NCBI GenBank assembly: GCA_022793655.1
Contig: JAAWDG010000014.1
Location: 98,636-162,635 of the forward strand
Reading direction: 5' to 3'
Origin: Clostridiales bacterium
Lineage (GTDB): Bacteria; Bacillota; Clostridia; Oscillospirales; CAG-272
DNA: 64,000 bases
Shown here: positions 37,489 through 45,441 of the stretch, piece after piece
Position numbering within the stretch: position 1 is the first letter of the stretch
Layout of the letters: each line of letters starts with the position of its first letter
Notes under the pieces: generated by a model
Database searches by the model: none
Told to the model about the DNA's origin: nothing
The model's input: only the letters and a program-made list of their open reading frames with translations
Translations under genes and position numbers: made by a program

Positions 37489-38349
37489 ATGGTGAATGAT
37501 TTTGTGATCTACGCGGATACCGCGTCAGATATTGATGAAAAACGTGCGGAGGCGTATGATGTGCAATTAATCAAACTGCCGCTGACGATGGATGGTTCGC
37601 CATTAGATGATCATTTTGATACAAAAGTTTTTTATGATAAACTGCGTGACGGCGCCGTGGCTTCGACCTCGGCAGCCAATACGGCTACTTTGACCGATTT
37701 ATTTGAAAAAGAACTGGCAGCGGGAAAAGACGTGCTTTATATTGCCTTTTCATCGGGTTTGTCTGTGACTTATGGCTGCGCTGTTTTGGCTAAAGAAGAA
37801 TTAGAAACGCGTTTTCCTGAACGAAAAATCTGTGTGGTCGATTCGCTCGCGGCTTCCAGCGGATATGGACTTTTAGTATATTATGCGTCTAAAATGAAAA
37901 AAGATGGAAACAGTATAGATGAGATCGAGCAGTTTATTACCGAAAACCGGCTGCATTTGTGTCATCAGTTTACGGTGGATGATTTGTTTTTCTTAAAGCG
38001 TGGCGGGCGTATTTCGGCCGCAACGGCTCTTGCCGGCAGTATGCTCAACATTAAACCGGTTTTGCATGTGGATGACGAAGGCCATTTGATTAATATTGGC
38101 AAAGCCCGCGGAAGACTTGCTTCTATCAAAGCGCTTGCCGATAAAATGGTTGACACCGTGATCAATCCTTTAGAGCAAAAGGTTATGATTGGCCATGGCG
38201 ACTGCGAAAAAGATGCGCAGCTTTTGGCCGAAATGATTCGGAAGCAAATGGGCATTACCGATATAGAGATTTATTATATAGGGCCTGTCATCGGCGCCCA
38301 TTCAGGACCGGGTACCCTTGCTCTGTTTTATTTAGGAACACAGAGATAA
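37489..38349 (+). CDS. fakB: DegV-family fatty-acid-binding protein FakB
   Basis: A 286-residue DegV protein. FVIYADTASD at the N-terminus, STSAANTAT, DSLAASSGYG, HQFTVDDLFFLKRGGRIS and IGAHSGPGTL are family motifs for holding a fatty acid and presenting its carboxylate to FakA. I start at ATG 37489 behind GGAGG; the tracked start at 37456 is in the promoter. It heads the fakB-fakA-fakB-tmrB cluster. Two FakB genes usually differ in preference for saturated or unsaturated acids; which is which cannot be told. Confidence 0.9.
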   Translation: MVNDFVIYADTASDIDEKRAEAYDVQLIKLPLTMDGSPLDDHFDTKVFYDKLRDGAVASTSAANTATLTDLFEKELAAGKDVLYIAFSSGLSVTYGCAVLAKEELETRFPERKICVVDSLAASSGYGLLVYYASKMKKDGNSIDEIEQFITENRLHLCHQFTVDDLFFLKRGGRISAATALAGSMLNIKPVLHVDDEGHLINIGKARGRLASIKALADKMVDTVINPLEQKVMIGHGDCEKDAQLLAEMIRKQMGITDIEIYYIGPVIGAHSGPGTLALFYLGTQR

Positions 38350-38373
38350 AACGAATATAAAGAGAGAGTAGAT

Positions 38374-40014
38374 ATGAAGATTAACGGAGATATTTTTCGC
38401 GACATGGTCATCAGCGCAGCGAACGCGCTTGACAATCATAAAGAAGAAATCAATAATTTGAATGTTTTTCCTGTGCCGGATGGAGATACGGGCATTAATA
38501 TGAGCCTTACGATGAGTCAGTGCCGAACCGATCTTAGTGACTTTGACGGCACACTTTCCGACTGTGCTGAAAAAATCGCGGGGCTCATGCTGCGCGGCGC
38601 AAGAGGAAATTCAGGGGTTATCTTATCGGTCTTTTTCAGAGGCATGGCCAAGAGCCTCAAGGATAAAACAGAGGCCGATGCAATTGATATGGCCAAAGCC
38701 ATGAGCAAGGGCGTTGAGGACGCCTATAAAGCGGTCATGACCCCGACTGAAGGCACCATTTTGACGGTGATGCGCGTATGCGCTGAACAGGCAATGGCGG
38801 TGGCCGAGTCTACTTATAAAGAAGACGCCGTTGGTTTCTTTCAGTATTTGTTGTCAGTCGCGGTGGATACGCTTGGCAAAACGCCGGATATGCTGCCCGT
38901 TTTAAAACAGGCGAATGTTGTCGATTCAGGCGGGCAGGGTTTTGTAACGATTCTCGAGGGCATGCTTGCCTCGCTTGAGGGCAAACCGGTCGTATGCAAT
39001 GGTCCGGCCGAAGACGCCGCGCCGGTGAGCGCATCGACTGCTAATTTTGATCAGTTTAATACAGAGAATATCAAATTCTCCTATTGTACCGAGTGCATTG
39101 TAACCAAGAGCGAAAAATATTTTGGCGAAGAAAAAGCAGGCCGCCTTCATAAGTATATTATGGGCATGGGCGACAGCGTTGTGTTTATTGAAAATGCAGA
39201 TATGATTAAGCTGCATGTCCATACGAACGCACCGGGCAAAGTGCTGACAGAGGCATTGAAATATGGTTCTCTGTTTACGGTAAAAATTGAGAATATGCGC
39301 AATCAGCATACAGCGTTAGTAAAAGAAAAACCGGTCGAGAAGCCGGCGGAAAAACCGAAAAAGTACGGCTTTGTCACCGTGTGCATGGGCGATGGTCTCA
39401 AAGCTTGTTTTGAAGATTTAGGGGTAGATTTTATTGTATATGGCGGTCAGACAATGAATCCGTCCACCGATGATTTGCTGCATGCAGTAAGTCAGGTGAA
39501 TGCAGAAAATGTGTTTATTCTGCCTAATAACAAAAATATCTATATGGTTGCTAAGCAAGCCGAAGAACTTTCAACTGATAAGAAAGTCATGGTGATTCCA
39601 ACTAGAAGCGTGCCGCAGGGTCTTAGCGCTTTGATGGCCTTTGATGAAAATGTAAACGCCGATAAAAATATGGATGCGATGCTCGATGCCATCGGTCTTG
39701 TCAAAACATTCTCGGTTACCTATGCGGTGCGGGACTCTGTGATAGGGGAGAACACCATTAGTGAAGGGGCCGTGCTTGGCCTTGCCGAAGGAAAAATTGC
39801 CTGCGTGGCTGACAATGATCTTGAGTGCGTAAAAGCTATGACAGAGCGTATGAAAGACGCGTCTATGATTACGCTGTTTTATGGTGAAGATGTCTCAGAA
39901 GAAGAGGCCGCCAAAGCGGGCGATCTCTTGCGGGAAGCGGCAGGCGACTATTGTGAAGTGGTTGTGCTGAGCGGCGGTCAGCCTCTCTATCACTATATTA
40001 TTTCTGTGGAATGA
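38374..40014 (+). CDS. fakA: Fatty acid kinase subunit FakA
   Basis: A 546-residue protein. The N-terminal DhaL/DAK2 domain has NLNVFPVPDGDTGINMSLT (Mg/ATP aspartates), RGARGNSGVILS and VDSGGQGFV. The middle domain has EKPKKYGFVTVCMGDG after a Glu/Lys/Pro linker, and a C-terminal EDD-like domain ends VVLSGGQPLYHYIISVE. FakA phosphorylates exogenous fatty acids bound to FakB, giving acyl-phosphate for PlsX/PlsY phospholipid synthesis. It follows fakB by 24 bases. Confidence 0.93.
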   Translation: MKINGDIFRDMVISAANALDNHKEEINNLNVFPVPDGDTGINMSLTMSQCRTDLSDFDGTLSDCAEKIAGLMLRGARGNSGVILSVFFRGMAKSLKDKTEADAIDMAKAMSKGVEDAYKAVMTPTEGTILTVMRVCAEQAMAVAESTYKEDAVGFFQYLLSVAVDTLGKTPDMLPVLKQANVVDSGGQGFVTILEGMLASLEGKPVVCNGPAEDAAPVSASTANFDQFNTENIKFSYCTECIVTKSEKYFGEEKAGRLHKYIMGMGDSVVFIENADMIKLHVHTNAPGKVLTEALKYGSLFTVKIENMRNQHTALVKEKPVEKPAEKPKKYGFVTVCMGDGLKACFEDLGVDFIVYGGQTMNPSTDDLLHAVSQVNAENVFILPNNKNIYMVAKQAEELSTDKKVMVIPTRSVPQGLSALMAFDENVNADKNMDAMLDAIGLVKTFSVTYAVRDSVIGENTISEGAVLGLAEGKIACVADNDLECVKAMTERMKDASMITLFYGEDVSEEEAAKAGDLLREAAGDYCEVVVLSGGQPLYHYIISVE

Positions 40015-40017
40015 GAA

Positions 40018-40041
40018 GACGGGGCTTTGCTCCGTCCTTTT
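40018..40041 (+). terminator. Weak hairpin between fakA and second fakB
   Basis: GACGGGGC / GCTCCGTC around TTT, followed by CTTTTCG. It is too weak for full termination and more likely adjusts downstream expression. Confidence 0.35.
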
Positions 40042-40080
40042 CGTTACAGGCATTTTGTTTATAAGAAGGGAATTATTGTT

Positions 40081-40968
40081 ATGTCATATAAAATTCTTAC
40101 TGATTCGGCCAGCAATTTGACCCCGCAGGATGCGGAACAATACAAGATAGAGGTTGTCCCGTTTACGTTCAGCATGGGCGGCCGAGATTTTAAGTGTTAT
40201 GCGCCCGGTGTGGATCAGGCCGATGAACTGGCCCGATTTTATGAATTAATGCGGGTAAAGGCGGATGTAAAAACATCTATGGTGAACGCTGACCGTATGT
40301 TAAATGCGATTGAATCGATTTTTTTGAGTGGTGAAGATGTGCTTTTTATTGGCATTTCCGGACAGATTTCGGGCACTATGCAGGCGGCGCGTGCGGCGGC
40401 TGAAGAAGCGATGGAGCGTTATCCTGAGCGAAACTGCGTTATCGTTGATTCACTTTCTGCTTCGCTTGGAGAGGGCTTGCTTGCGATTCGTGCCTCAGAA
40501 ATGCAGCAACAGGGGTTCACGATTTATGAAACCGCCACGGCCATTGAGGCGCTGAAAATGAAGTTGTGCCAGCAATTTACCGTGGACGATCTCTATTTTT
40601 TAAAACGCAGCGGCCGGGTGAGTTCTCTTTCGGCTTTTGCGGGCAGTATGATGGGCATAAAACCCATGCTGTATGGATCTGACGCGGGGCGCATCGAGTT
40701 GTCAGGCAAGATTCGGGGTCGCGCGAAAGCGATGGCCGCTTTGGCTGATTCGTTGGCGGCGCATTGTCAATCAAAAGATGATTTAATTGGCATCACGCAT
40801 GGCGATTGTGAAGAAGATGCGCTTTTACTTCGCGATATGATTATGAGCCGCACGGGCGCTGAACATTTTATGATTCGCTGTTTTGATCTTTGCACAGGTG
40901 CGCATGCTGGGCCGGGGGCGTTGGCGGTATTTTATATTTCCAAAACAGGCCGCCGTGTTTTGCCGTGA
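40081..40968 (+). CDS. fakB: DegV-family fatty-acid-binding protein FakB, second copy
   Basis: A 295-residue DegV protein like the first (YKILTDSASNLT, SLSASLGEGLL, CQQFTVDDLYFLKRSGRVSS, GAHAGPGALAVFY) but clearly diverged, so it probably binds a different class of acyl chain. The ATG 40081 follows AAGAAGGGA; the tracked start at 40027 lies upstream of that site. The stop codon overlaps the tmrB-like start (GTGA). Part of the fatty-acid-scavenging cluster. Confidence 0.9.
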   Translation: MSYKILTDSASNLTPQDAEQYKIEVVPFTFSMGGRDFKCYAPGVDQADELARFYELMRVKADVKTSMVNADRMLNAIESIFLSGEDVLFIGISGQISGTMQAARAAAEEAMERYPERNCVIVDSLSASLGEGLLAIRASEMQQQGFTIYETATAIEALKMKLCQQFTVDDLYFLKRSGRVSSLSAFAGSMMGIKPMLYGSDAGRIELSGKIRGRAKAMAALADSLAAHCQSKDDLIGITHGDCEEDALLLRDMIMSRTGAEHFMIRCFDLCTGAHAGPGALAVFYISKTGRRVLP

Positions 40969-41549
40969 TTATTTGGCTGAACGGCGCGTTTGGCTCAGGA
41001 AAAACACACACGGCGTATGAATTGCAGCGGCGGCTGCCCGACGCTTATGTGTATGATCCTGAAAATATCGGATATTTTATACGCAAGAATCTGCCGTTGT
41101 CTATGTATGAGGACGATTTTCAGGATTATCCCATGTGGCGGGCAGGTAATTTTGCTATGCTGGATTACATAGCGGCGCACTATGACGGAGATATTATCGT
41201 GCCGATGACGATTACGAATCCGGTCTATTATACAGAAATGATTGGTGCGTTGGCAGAGAAATACCCGCTTAAGCATTTTATTTTGTATGCAGATAAAGAA
41301 ACATTGTTAAAAAGATTAGCTTCGAGGATGGAGGGCAAACATTCTTGGGCGGCGCTGCAAATTGATCGGTGCATCAAGGCGTTTGATGAAACAATCACCG
41401 GGTGCCGTATTGATACAAATGGCAAAACACTAGTTGAAGTGGTGGAGGAAGTCGCGGCGCGCTCGGACAAAATATTAATCAAAGACAGCCGCTGTCGGCC
41501 GCGTCGATTTTTTGACCGCTTATCCATTCGCCTGAAACACATAAGGTAA
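40965..41549 (+). CDS. tmrB: TmrB-like P-loop protein (tunicamycin resistance family)
   Basis: A 194-residue P-loop protein very like Bacillus subtilis TmrB: VIIWLNGAFGSGKTHTAYEL, YVYDPE, DDFQDYPMWR, IVPMTI, KETLLKRL and EGKHSWAALQIDRC. TmrB binds ATP and tunicamycin at the membrane and gives resistance. The GTG at 40965 overlaps the fakB stop by four bases, which fixes the start well inside the tracked ORF (40890). Its presence in a lipid-kinase operon suggests a role near lipid-linked precursors, but a free-standing resistance gene is also possible. Confidence 0.87.
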   Translation: MIIWLNGAFGSGKTHTAYELQRRLPDAYVYDPENIGYFIRKNLPLSMYEDDFQDYPMWRAGNFAMLDYIAAHYDGDIIVPMTITNPVYYTEMIGALAEKYPLKHFILYADKETLLKRLASRMEGKHSWAALQIDRCIKAFDETITGCRIDTNGKTLVEVVEEVAARSDKILIKDSRCRPRRFFDRLSIRLKHIR

Positions 41550-41564
41550 TCTTAGGAGGATCAC

Positions 41565-41606
41565 TTGGGGATTCACTGGCTGTGTGCGGATGGCACGGCC
41601 TGTTAG
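41565..41606 (+). CDS. Possible 13-residue peptide with perfect ribosome site
   Basis: AGGAGG (41554-41559) is followed after five bases by TTG and 13 codons (MGIHWLCADGTAC) to TAG. An imperfect hairpin (TTCACTG...CAGTGA, about 41570-41611) covers most of it. Low confidence: it could be a decayed gene start. Confidence 0.2.
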   Translation: MGIHWLCADGTAC

Positions 41607-41764
41607 CAGTGATAGTACTGTAAAAATTCTCGGTTGCTAAAAATTTGTGGTATATGAAAAGGTATGCTTACACAGGGCAGTCGAAAGCCCCAAATCCATT
41701 TGTTTGCGTTTTGTAAAATGAGAGCAAAAGCGGATTTTTTCACTCGATCTGTTTGTACTTTGAC

Positions 41765-41796
41765 TTGACAGATTTGTTTTTATATGGTAATATAAT
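41765..41796 (+). promoter_or_regulatory. tRNA-Ser(UGA) promoter
   Basis: TTGACA (41765-41770) with TAATAT after 17 bases or TATAAT after 20 bases (41791-41796). Confidence 0.6.
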
Positions 41797-41829
41797 ACAC
41801 GGCGCTTCGGCAATCTGGGATTAATAAAC

Positions 41830-41918
41830 GGAGGGGTATCGAAGTGGTCATAACGAGGCGGTCTTGAAAACCGTTTGGGCTCACGCCCACGAGGGTTCGA
41901 ATCCCTCCCCCTCCGCCA
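41830..41918 (+). tRNA. tRNA-Ser (UGA)
   Basis: An 89-nt tRNA. GGAGGGG pairs with CCCCTCC, discriminator G, encoded CCA. The anticodon TGA (41865-41867) is in the loop CTTGAAA, with a long variable arm (TTTGGGCTCACGCCCACG) and T-arm GGGTTCGAATCCC. A strong terminator follows directly. Confidence 0.96.
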
Positions 41919-41961
41919 AAATAACCGTTTTGTACGAATGTACAAAACGGTTATTTTTTAA
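41918..41961 (+). terminator. tRNA-Ser(UGA) terminator
   Basis: AAATAACCGTTTTGTAC and its exact reverse complement around GAAT, ending in a T run. Confidence 0.92.
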
Positions 41962-42000
41962 TTCCCACTCAATATTATAAAGGTTAAAGGGGGACATTTC

Positions 42001-43149
42001 ATGTACGACATTGAATCGGCAAAAGAGCAATTTGGTCGACTGTTAATCAAACATTTAGAAAGAGCAGAAAGAATCAAAAACGATAATGGGGCGACCGATT
42101 ATCAGTCGCTTGATACCATTGTGATCGGTGCCTTAGGCGGAGACGGCATTGGCCCGGCTATCACAAATCAGGCTGTGCGGGTGATGAAACACGTGCTGAA
42201 AAAAGAGATTGAGAGCGGCAAGGTTGAGATTCGGATGATTGATGGCCTCACGATCGAGAAACGGGTCGAGGAAAACAGAGCGATTCCGGCGGCTGTGTTA
42301 GATGAAATCAAAAAATGTCATGTTGTGCTGAAAGGGCCTACCACTACGCCGCGCAAAGGCGATCCATGGCCGAATATTGAATCGGCCAATGTGGCTATGC
42401 GTAAAGAATTGGATTTGTTTGCCAATGTTCGCCCTGTTTCAGTACCCGAAGAGGGCATTGATTGGACTTTCTTCCGTGAAAATACTGAGGGCGGTTATGC
42501 AGCCGGTAAGGAAGGAGTCATTGCCAGCGAAGATGTGAGCATTGATTTCACAATTGCGACCACGCCCGGCTGTGAGCGTATTATTAGAGCGGCTTTTGCC
42601 TTTGCTAAAGCGAATGGCAAAAAGAGGGTGACCGCTGTTACTAAGGCCAATATTATCAAAGCAACAGACGGTAAGTTCTTGGATATTTTCTATCAAATTG
42701 CAAAGGAGTATCCGGAAATTGCGGCCGATGACTGGTATATTGATATTATGACTGCGAAATTGATTGACACAAAGCGCCGTTCTGAATTTGAGGTGTTTGT
42801 ACTGCCGAATTTGTATGGCGATATTTTAACCGATGAAGCAGCCGAACTGCAAGGCGGCGTTGGCACGGCCGGCAGTGCCAATTTAGGTTCGCGCTATGCG
42901 ATGTTTGAGGCCATTCATGGTTCGGCCCCCCGTATGGTACAAGAGGGCAGAGAAATATACGCTGATCCGAGCAGTGTGATTCGCGCCGCCGCTATGCTGC
43001 TTCGCCATATTGGCTATATACAAGAAGCGGCTGCGATTGATCAGGCACTGGTGGCTCTTTCTGGGGCTGATTGTCCGGTAAAGATTACCGGCCGGGATAC
43101 TGGTTCCACCAGTGAAGCGTATACCGATTATCTCATTTCTAAACTTTAA
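42001..43149 (+). CDS. Isocitrate/isopropylmalate-family dehydrogenase
   Basis: A 382-residue beta-decarboxylating dehydrogenase. GGDGIGPAI, KGPTTTPRKGDPWPN, FRENTEGGYAAGKEG, the catalytic Lys in VTKANI, and NLYGDILTDEAAELQGGVG (metal Asp residues) are all present. The N-terminal extension of about 45 residues (MYDIESAKEQFGRLL...) is typical of a clostridial isocitrate-dehydrogenase-like subgroup. NAD(P)-isocitrate is the most likely substrate; isopropylmalate or another 3-hydroxy acid cannot be excluded. AAAGGGGG lies before the ATG. Confidence 0.85.
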   Translation: MYDIESAKEQFGRLLIKHLERAERIKNDNGATDYQSLDTIVIGALGGDGIGPAITNQAVRVMKHVLKKEIESGKVEIRMIDGLTIEKRVEENRAIPAAVLDEIKKCHVVLKGPTTTPRKGDPWPNIESANVAMRKELDLFANVRPVSVPEEGIDWTFFRENTEGGYAAGKEGVIASEDVSIDFTIATTPGCERIIRAAFAFAKANGKKRVTAVTKANIIKATDGKFLDIFYQIAKEYPEIAADDWYIDIMTAKLIDTKRRSEFEVFVLPNLYGDILTDEAAELQGGVGTAGSANLGSRYAMFEAIHGSAPRMVQEGREIYADPSSVIRAAAMLLRHIGYIQEAAAIDQALVALSGADCPVKITGRDTGSTSEAYTDYLISKL

Positions 43150-43263
43150 GTGGATCAAAATTTGATATAAAGCAAATAGCATCTTAAATGTTTGTATATA
43201 ATAAACAACGACAGCGGTTTTTATCATCGGGCATTCTATTTTAACTTGGTAAGGGAGATTCAA

Positions 43264-43587
43264 ATGGAAGTATTTGAAATTGTAGGTGATGTGTTGCCGG
43301 AAGAGGTTGAAACCTCGGCCGTCACGTTAATTGATTTTTATGCAGACTGGTGCGGGCCATGTAAAATGATGGCTCCAGTGATTGAGTCCATTGCGGCGGC
43401 AGAAGAGACCACGGCCATGATCTGTAAGTGCAATGTCGATCAAAATCCAGAAATTGCGTCTGCCTATGGCGTCATGAGCATTCCCACTTTGGTTATTTTA
43501 AAAGAAGGCGAAGAATATAGCCGTATGGTTGGTGTGCAAAAACAAAGTGCGTTGACCGACGCTTTGAAAAAAGCGCAAGCAGAGTAA
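43264..43587 (+). CDS. trxA: Thioredoxin
   Basis: A 107-residue thioredoxin with IDFYADWCGPCKMMAPVI and the cis-Pro motif SIPTLVILKEG. It reduces protein disulfides in the cytoplasm and would be reduced by the TrxB-like enzyme encoded elsewhere in the window. TAAGGGAG precedes ATG 43264; the tracked start at 43192 has no ribosome site. A strong terminator follows. Confidence 0.95.
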   Translation: MEVFEIVGDVLPEEVETSAVTLIDFYADWCGPCKMMAPVIESIAAAEETTAMICKCNVDQNPEIASAYGVMSIPTLVILKEGEEYSRMVGVQKQSALTDALKKAQAE

Positions 43588-43612
43588 TTGCATACGGCCT
43601 ATGTAAGCGATC

Positions 43613-43648
43613 AAAAAAAGGCGAACCTTTTAAGGTTTGCTTTTTTTT
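43613..43648 (+). terminator. Terminator after trxA
   Basis: AAAAAAAGGCGAACCT / AAGGTTTGCTTTTTTTT with a short loop. Confidence 0.9.
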
Positions 43649-43692
43649 CGTTGCTTTCGTTTATCATTTGCAGATGTACATAAGTTGTATGA

Positions 43693-43720
43693 TTGCCTGA
43701 AAGACAGGCGATACTATAAC
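43693..43720 (+). promoter_or_regulatory. Promoter of FAD/Rieske gene
   Basis: TTGCCT, a 16-base spacer and TATAAC. The spacer contains part of the small hairpin GCCTG/CAGGC. Confidence 0.45.
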
Positions 43721-43788
43721 GAGATAATTTATTTTACGATATGCTTATCGACTGATATTGAAATCAGAAAGGAATAGGATGAATAGTG

Positions 43789-45243
43789 ATGAAGAGCGAA
43801 TCAATTTGGCAAAAGACGGCGAAACGATCCCCCACAGCTTCGTTGCAAGAATCAATTTCTTGTGAAGCGTGTGTGATTGGCGGCGGTATGGCAGGTGTGC
43901 TGACAGCTTATTTTTTAACGCAAAAGGGTGTGGACACCGTTTTGGTAGAGGCTTCTTCGATTGGCAGCGGGCAAACGAAGAACACAACGGCTAAAATTAC
44001 CGCGCAGCATGGTCTTAAATACGCGCATCTGACACACGAATTTGGCATAGAAGCGGCAAAGCAGTATGCCTCTATCAATCAAGGGGCCATTTCAGATTAT
44101 GAGCGTATCATAGAAAAACACAAAATCGAGTGTGATTTTGAGAAATGTTCGTCTTATTTATATACATTGGAGGAAGAGGAACGAGTCAAGGCGGAATATC
44201 ATGCCGCGAAAGATGCTGGCCTTGCGACCTATTTGACCGATGAAACGCCGCTGCCTTTTCCGGTGAAACTGGCGATGGTATTTACCGATCAGGCGCAGTT
44301 TCATCCATTAAAATTTTTGTATGCGTTAGCCGATACCATCCGCGTGTATGAAAATTCACGTGTGTTGACGGTAGATGAGCATATAGTGAAAACTGAAAAA
44401 GGAGAAATTCGGGCCGATCATATCGTGTTTGCTTGTCATTATCCGTTTATTAACGTACCGGGATTTTATTTCGCCAAACAGCATCAGGCGCGCAGCTATG
44501 CGATTGCTTTGGCACAGGCCCCTGCGCTTGACGGCGTTTTCTTTAGTGCCGATCAAAATGGCTTTTCGTTTCGCAATTATAAAGATTTTCTTTTGCTGGG
44601 TGGCGGTGGTCACCGAACAGGCGAAAATGAAGATGGGGGCCGTTATGCGTTGTTAGAAGCGAAAGCAGAAACTTGGTTTCCCGGATGTCAACTTGCGGCC
44701 CGCTGGTCTGCACAGGATTGTATGCCAGTGGGTGCTGTGCCTTATATAGGGCGCTATGCCGAAAGCCGGCCTTATTGGTACGTGGCAACCGGTTTTGGCA
44801 AATGGGGGATGACTTCATCTATGTGCGCGGCCCGTGTTATAACCGGGTTGATTCTTGAAAAAGAGGAGGAGCGTGGCGCGGTTTTTGCTATCAGCAGAGC
44901 TAAGATTTCTTTTGCAGATGATTATGCGGCAGAGAGCTTTCAGGCAGTCAAAAATCTTTCTAAAGAACTTTTTTCGATACCAGAGACATACACGAATGAT
45001 CTCAAAAAAGGTGAAAGCGGCGTCTTTATTTATAACGGTGTGAAGGCAGGCGTTTATCGGGATGAAAATGGTGATTTGTTTGCCATTGATACGAAATGCC
45101 CGCACATGGGATGCCAACTGACCTGGAATGCCGACGAAAAAAGTTGGGATTGTCCCTGTCATGGATCCCGGTTTACCTATAAGGGTGAATTGATTGACGG
45201 CCCGGCGCAGGCCGATTTATTGGCCGCGCAGGAGCAGGAATAA
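43789..45243 (+). CDS. FAD-dependent oxidoreductase with C-terminal Rieske domain
   Basis: A 484-residue protein. A D-amino-acid-oxidase-type FAD domain starts at CVIGGGMAGVLTAYFL and ends with the WYVATGFGKWGMT signature. Residues about 400-484 form a Rieske [2Fe-2S] domain with CPHMGC and CPCHGSRF. This is the family of Bacillus YhfW. The substrate is unknown; electron transfer between a small molecule and an iron-sulfur partner is likely. It lies before the flavodiiron gene, so an oxygen- or redox-stress role is inferred. ATG 43789 is preferred over the adjacent GTG. Confidence 0.85.
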   Translation: MKSESIWQKTAKRSPTASLQESISCEACVIGGGMAGVLTAYFLTQKGVDTVLVEASSIGSGQTKNTTAKITAQHGLKYAHLTHEFGIEAAKQYASINQGAISDYERIIEKHKIECDFEKCSSYLYTLEEEERVKAEYHAAKDAGLATYLTDETPLPFPVKLAMVFTDQAQFHPLKFLYALADTIRVYENSRVLTVDEHIVKTEKGEIRADHIVFACHYPFINVPGFYFAKQHQARSYAIALAQAPALDGVFFSADQNGFSFRNYKDFLLLGGGGHRTGENEDGGRYALLEAKAETWFPGCQLAARWSAQDCMPVGAVPYIGRYAESRPYWYVATGFGKWGMTSSMCAARVITGLILEKEEERGAVFAISRAKISFADDYAAESFQAVKNLSKELFSIPETYTNDLKKGESGVFIYNGVKAGVYRDENGDLFAIDTKCPHMGCQLTWNADEKSWDCPCHGSRFTYKGELIDGPAQADLLAAQEQE

Positions 45244-45280
45244 AGTGGTTATCAAACAGGAAATAAATTCCAGTCACGGC

Positions 45281-45384
45281 TTGAAAATGAATGGGACGGA
45301 TGGTATAATAGAAACAAATCAGAGATTTGTTTCTAAAGTTTATTTTGTCACCTATAGGTCGTACTGCAAGCGTATAAAGGTTTA
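45281..45384 (+). repeat. Structured leader repeat, copy B (before flavodiiron gene)
   Basis: TTGAAA (45281-45286), a 17-base spacer and the extended -10 TGGTATAAT (45301-45309). Directly behind is the perfect 11-bp hairpin AGAAACAAATC aga GATTTGTTTCT (45310-45334), then AAAGTTTATTTTG and ACCTATAGGT. TTTAT can pair with ATAAA (45373-45377), closing the junction less perfectly than in copies C and D. The third hairpin is short or lost. Confidence 0.6.
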
Positions 45385-45441
45385 AAGGCCAAAAAATAAA
45401 TTGATGCGTTTTATAAAGGAAACAGAAGGGAGAGGATTATT

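Noticed and set aside
41637-41945. Minus-strand ORF of 102 aa reading RRGRDSNPRGREPKRF
   Set aside because: It runs through the tRNA-Ser gene; this peptide pattern is a known artefact of antisense tRNA translation.
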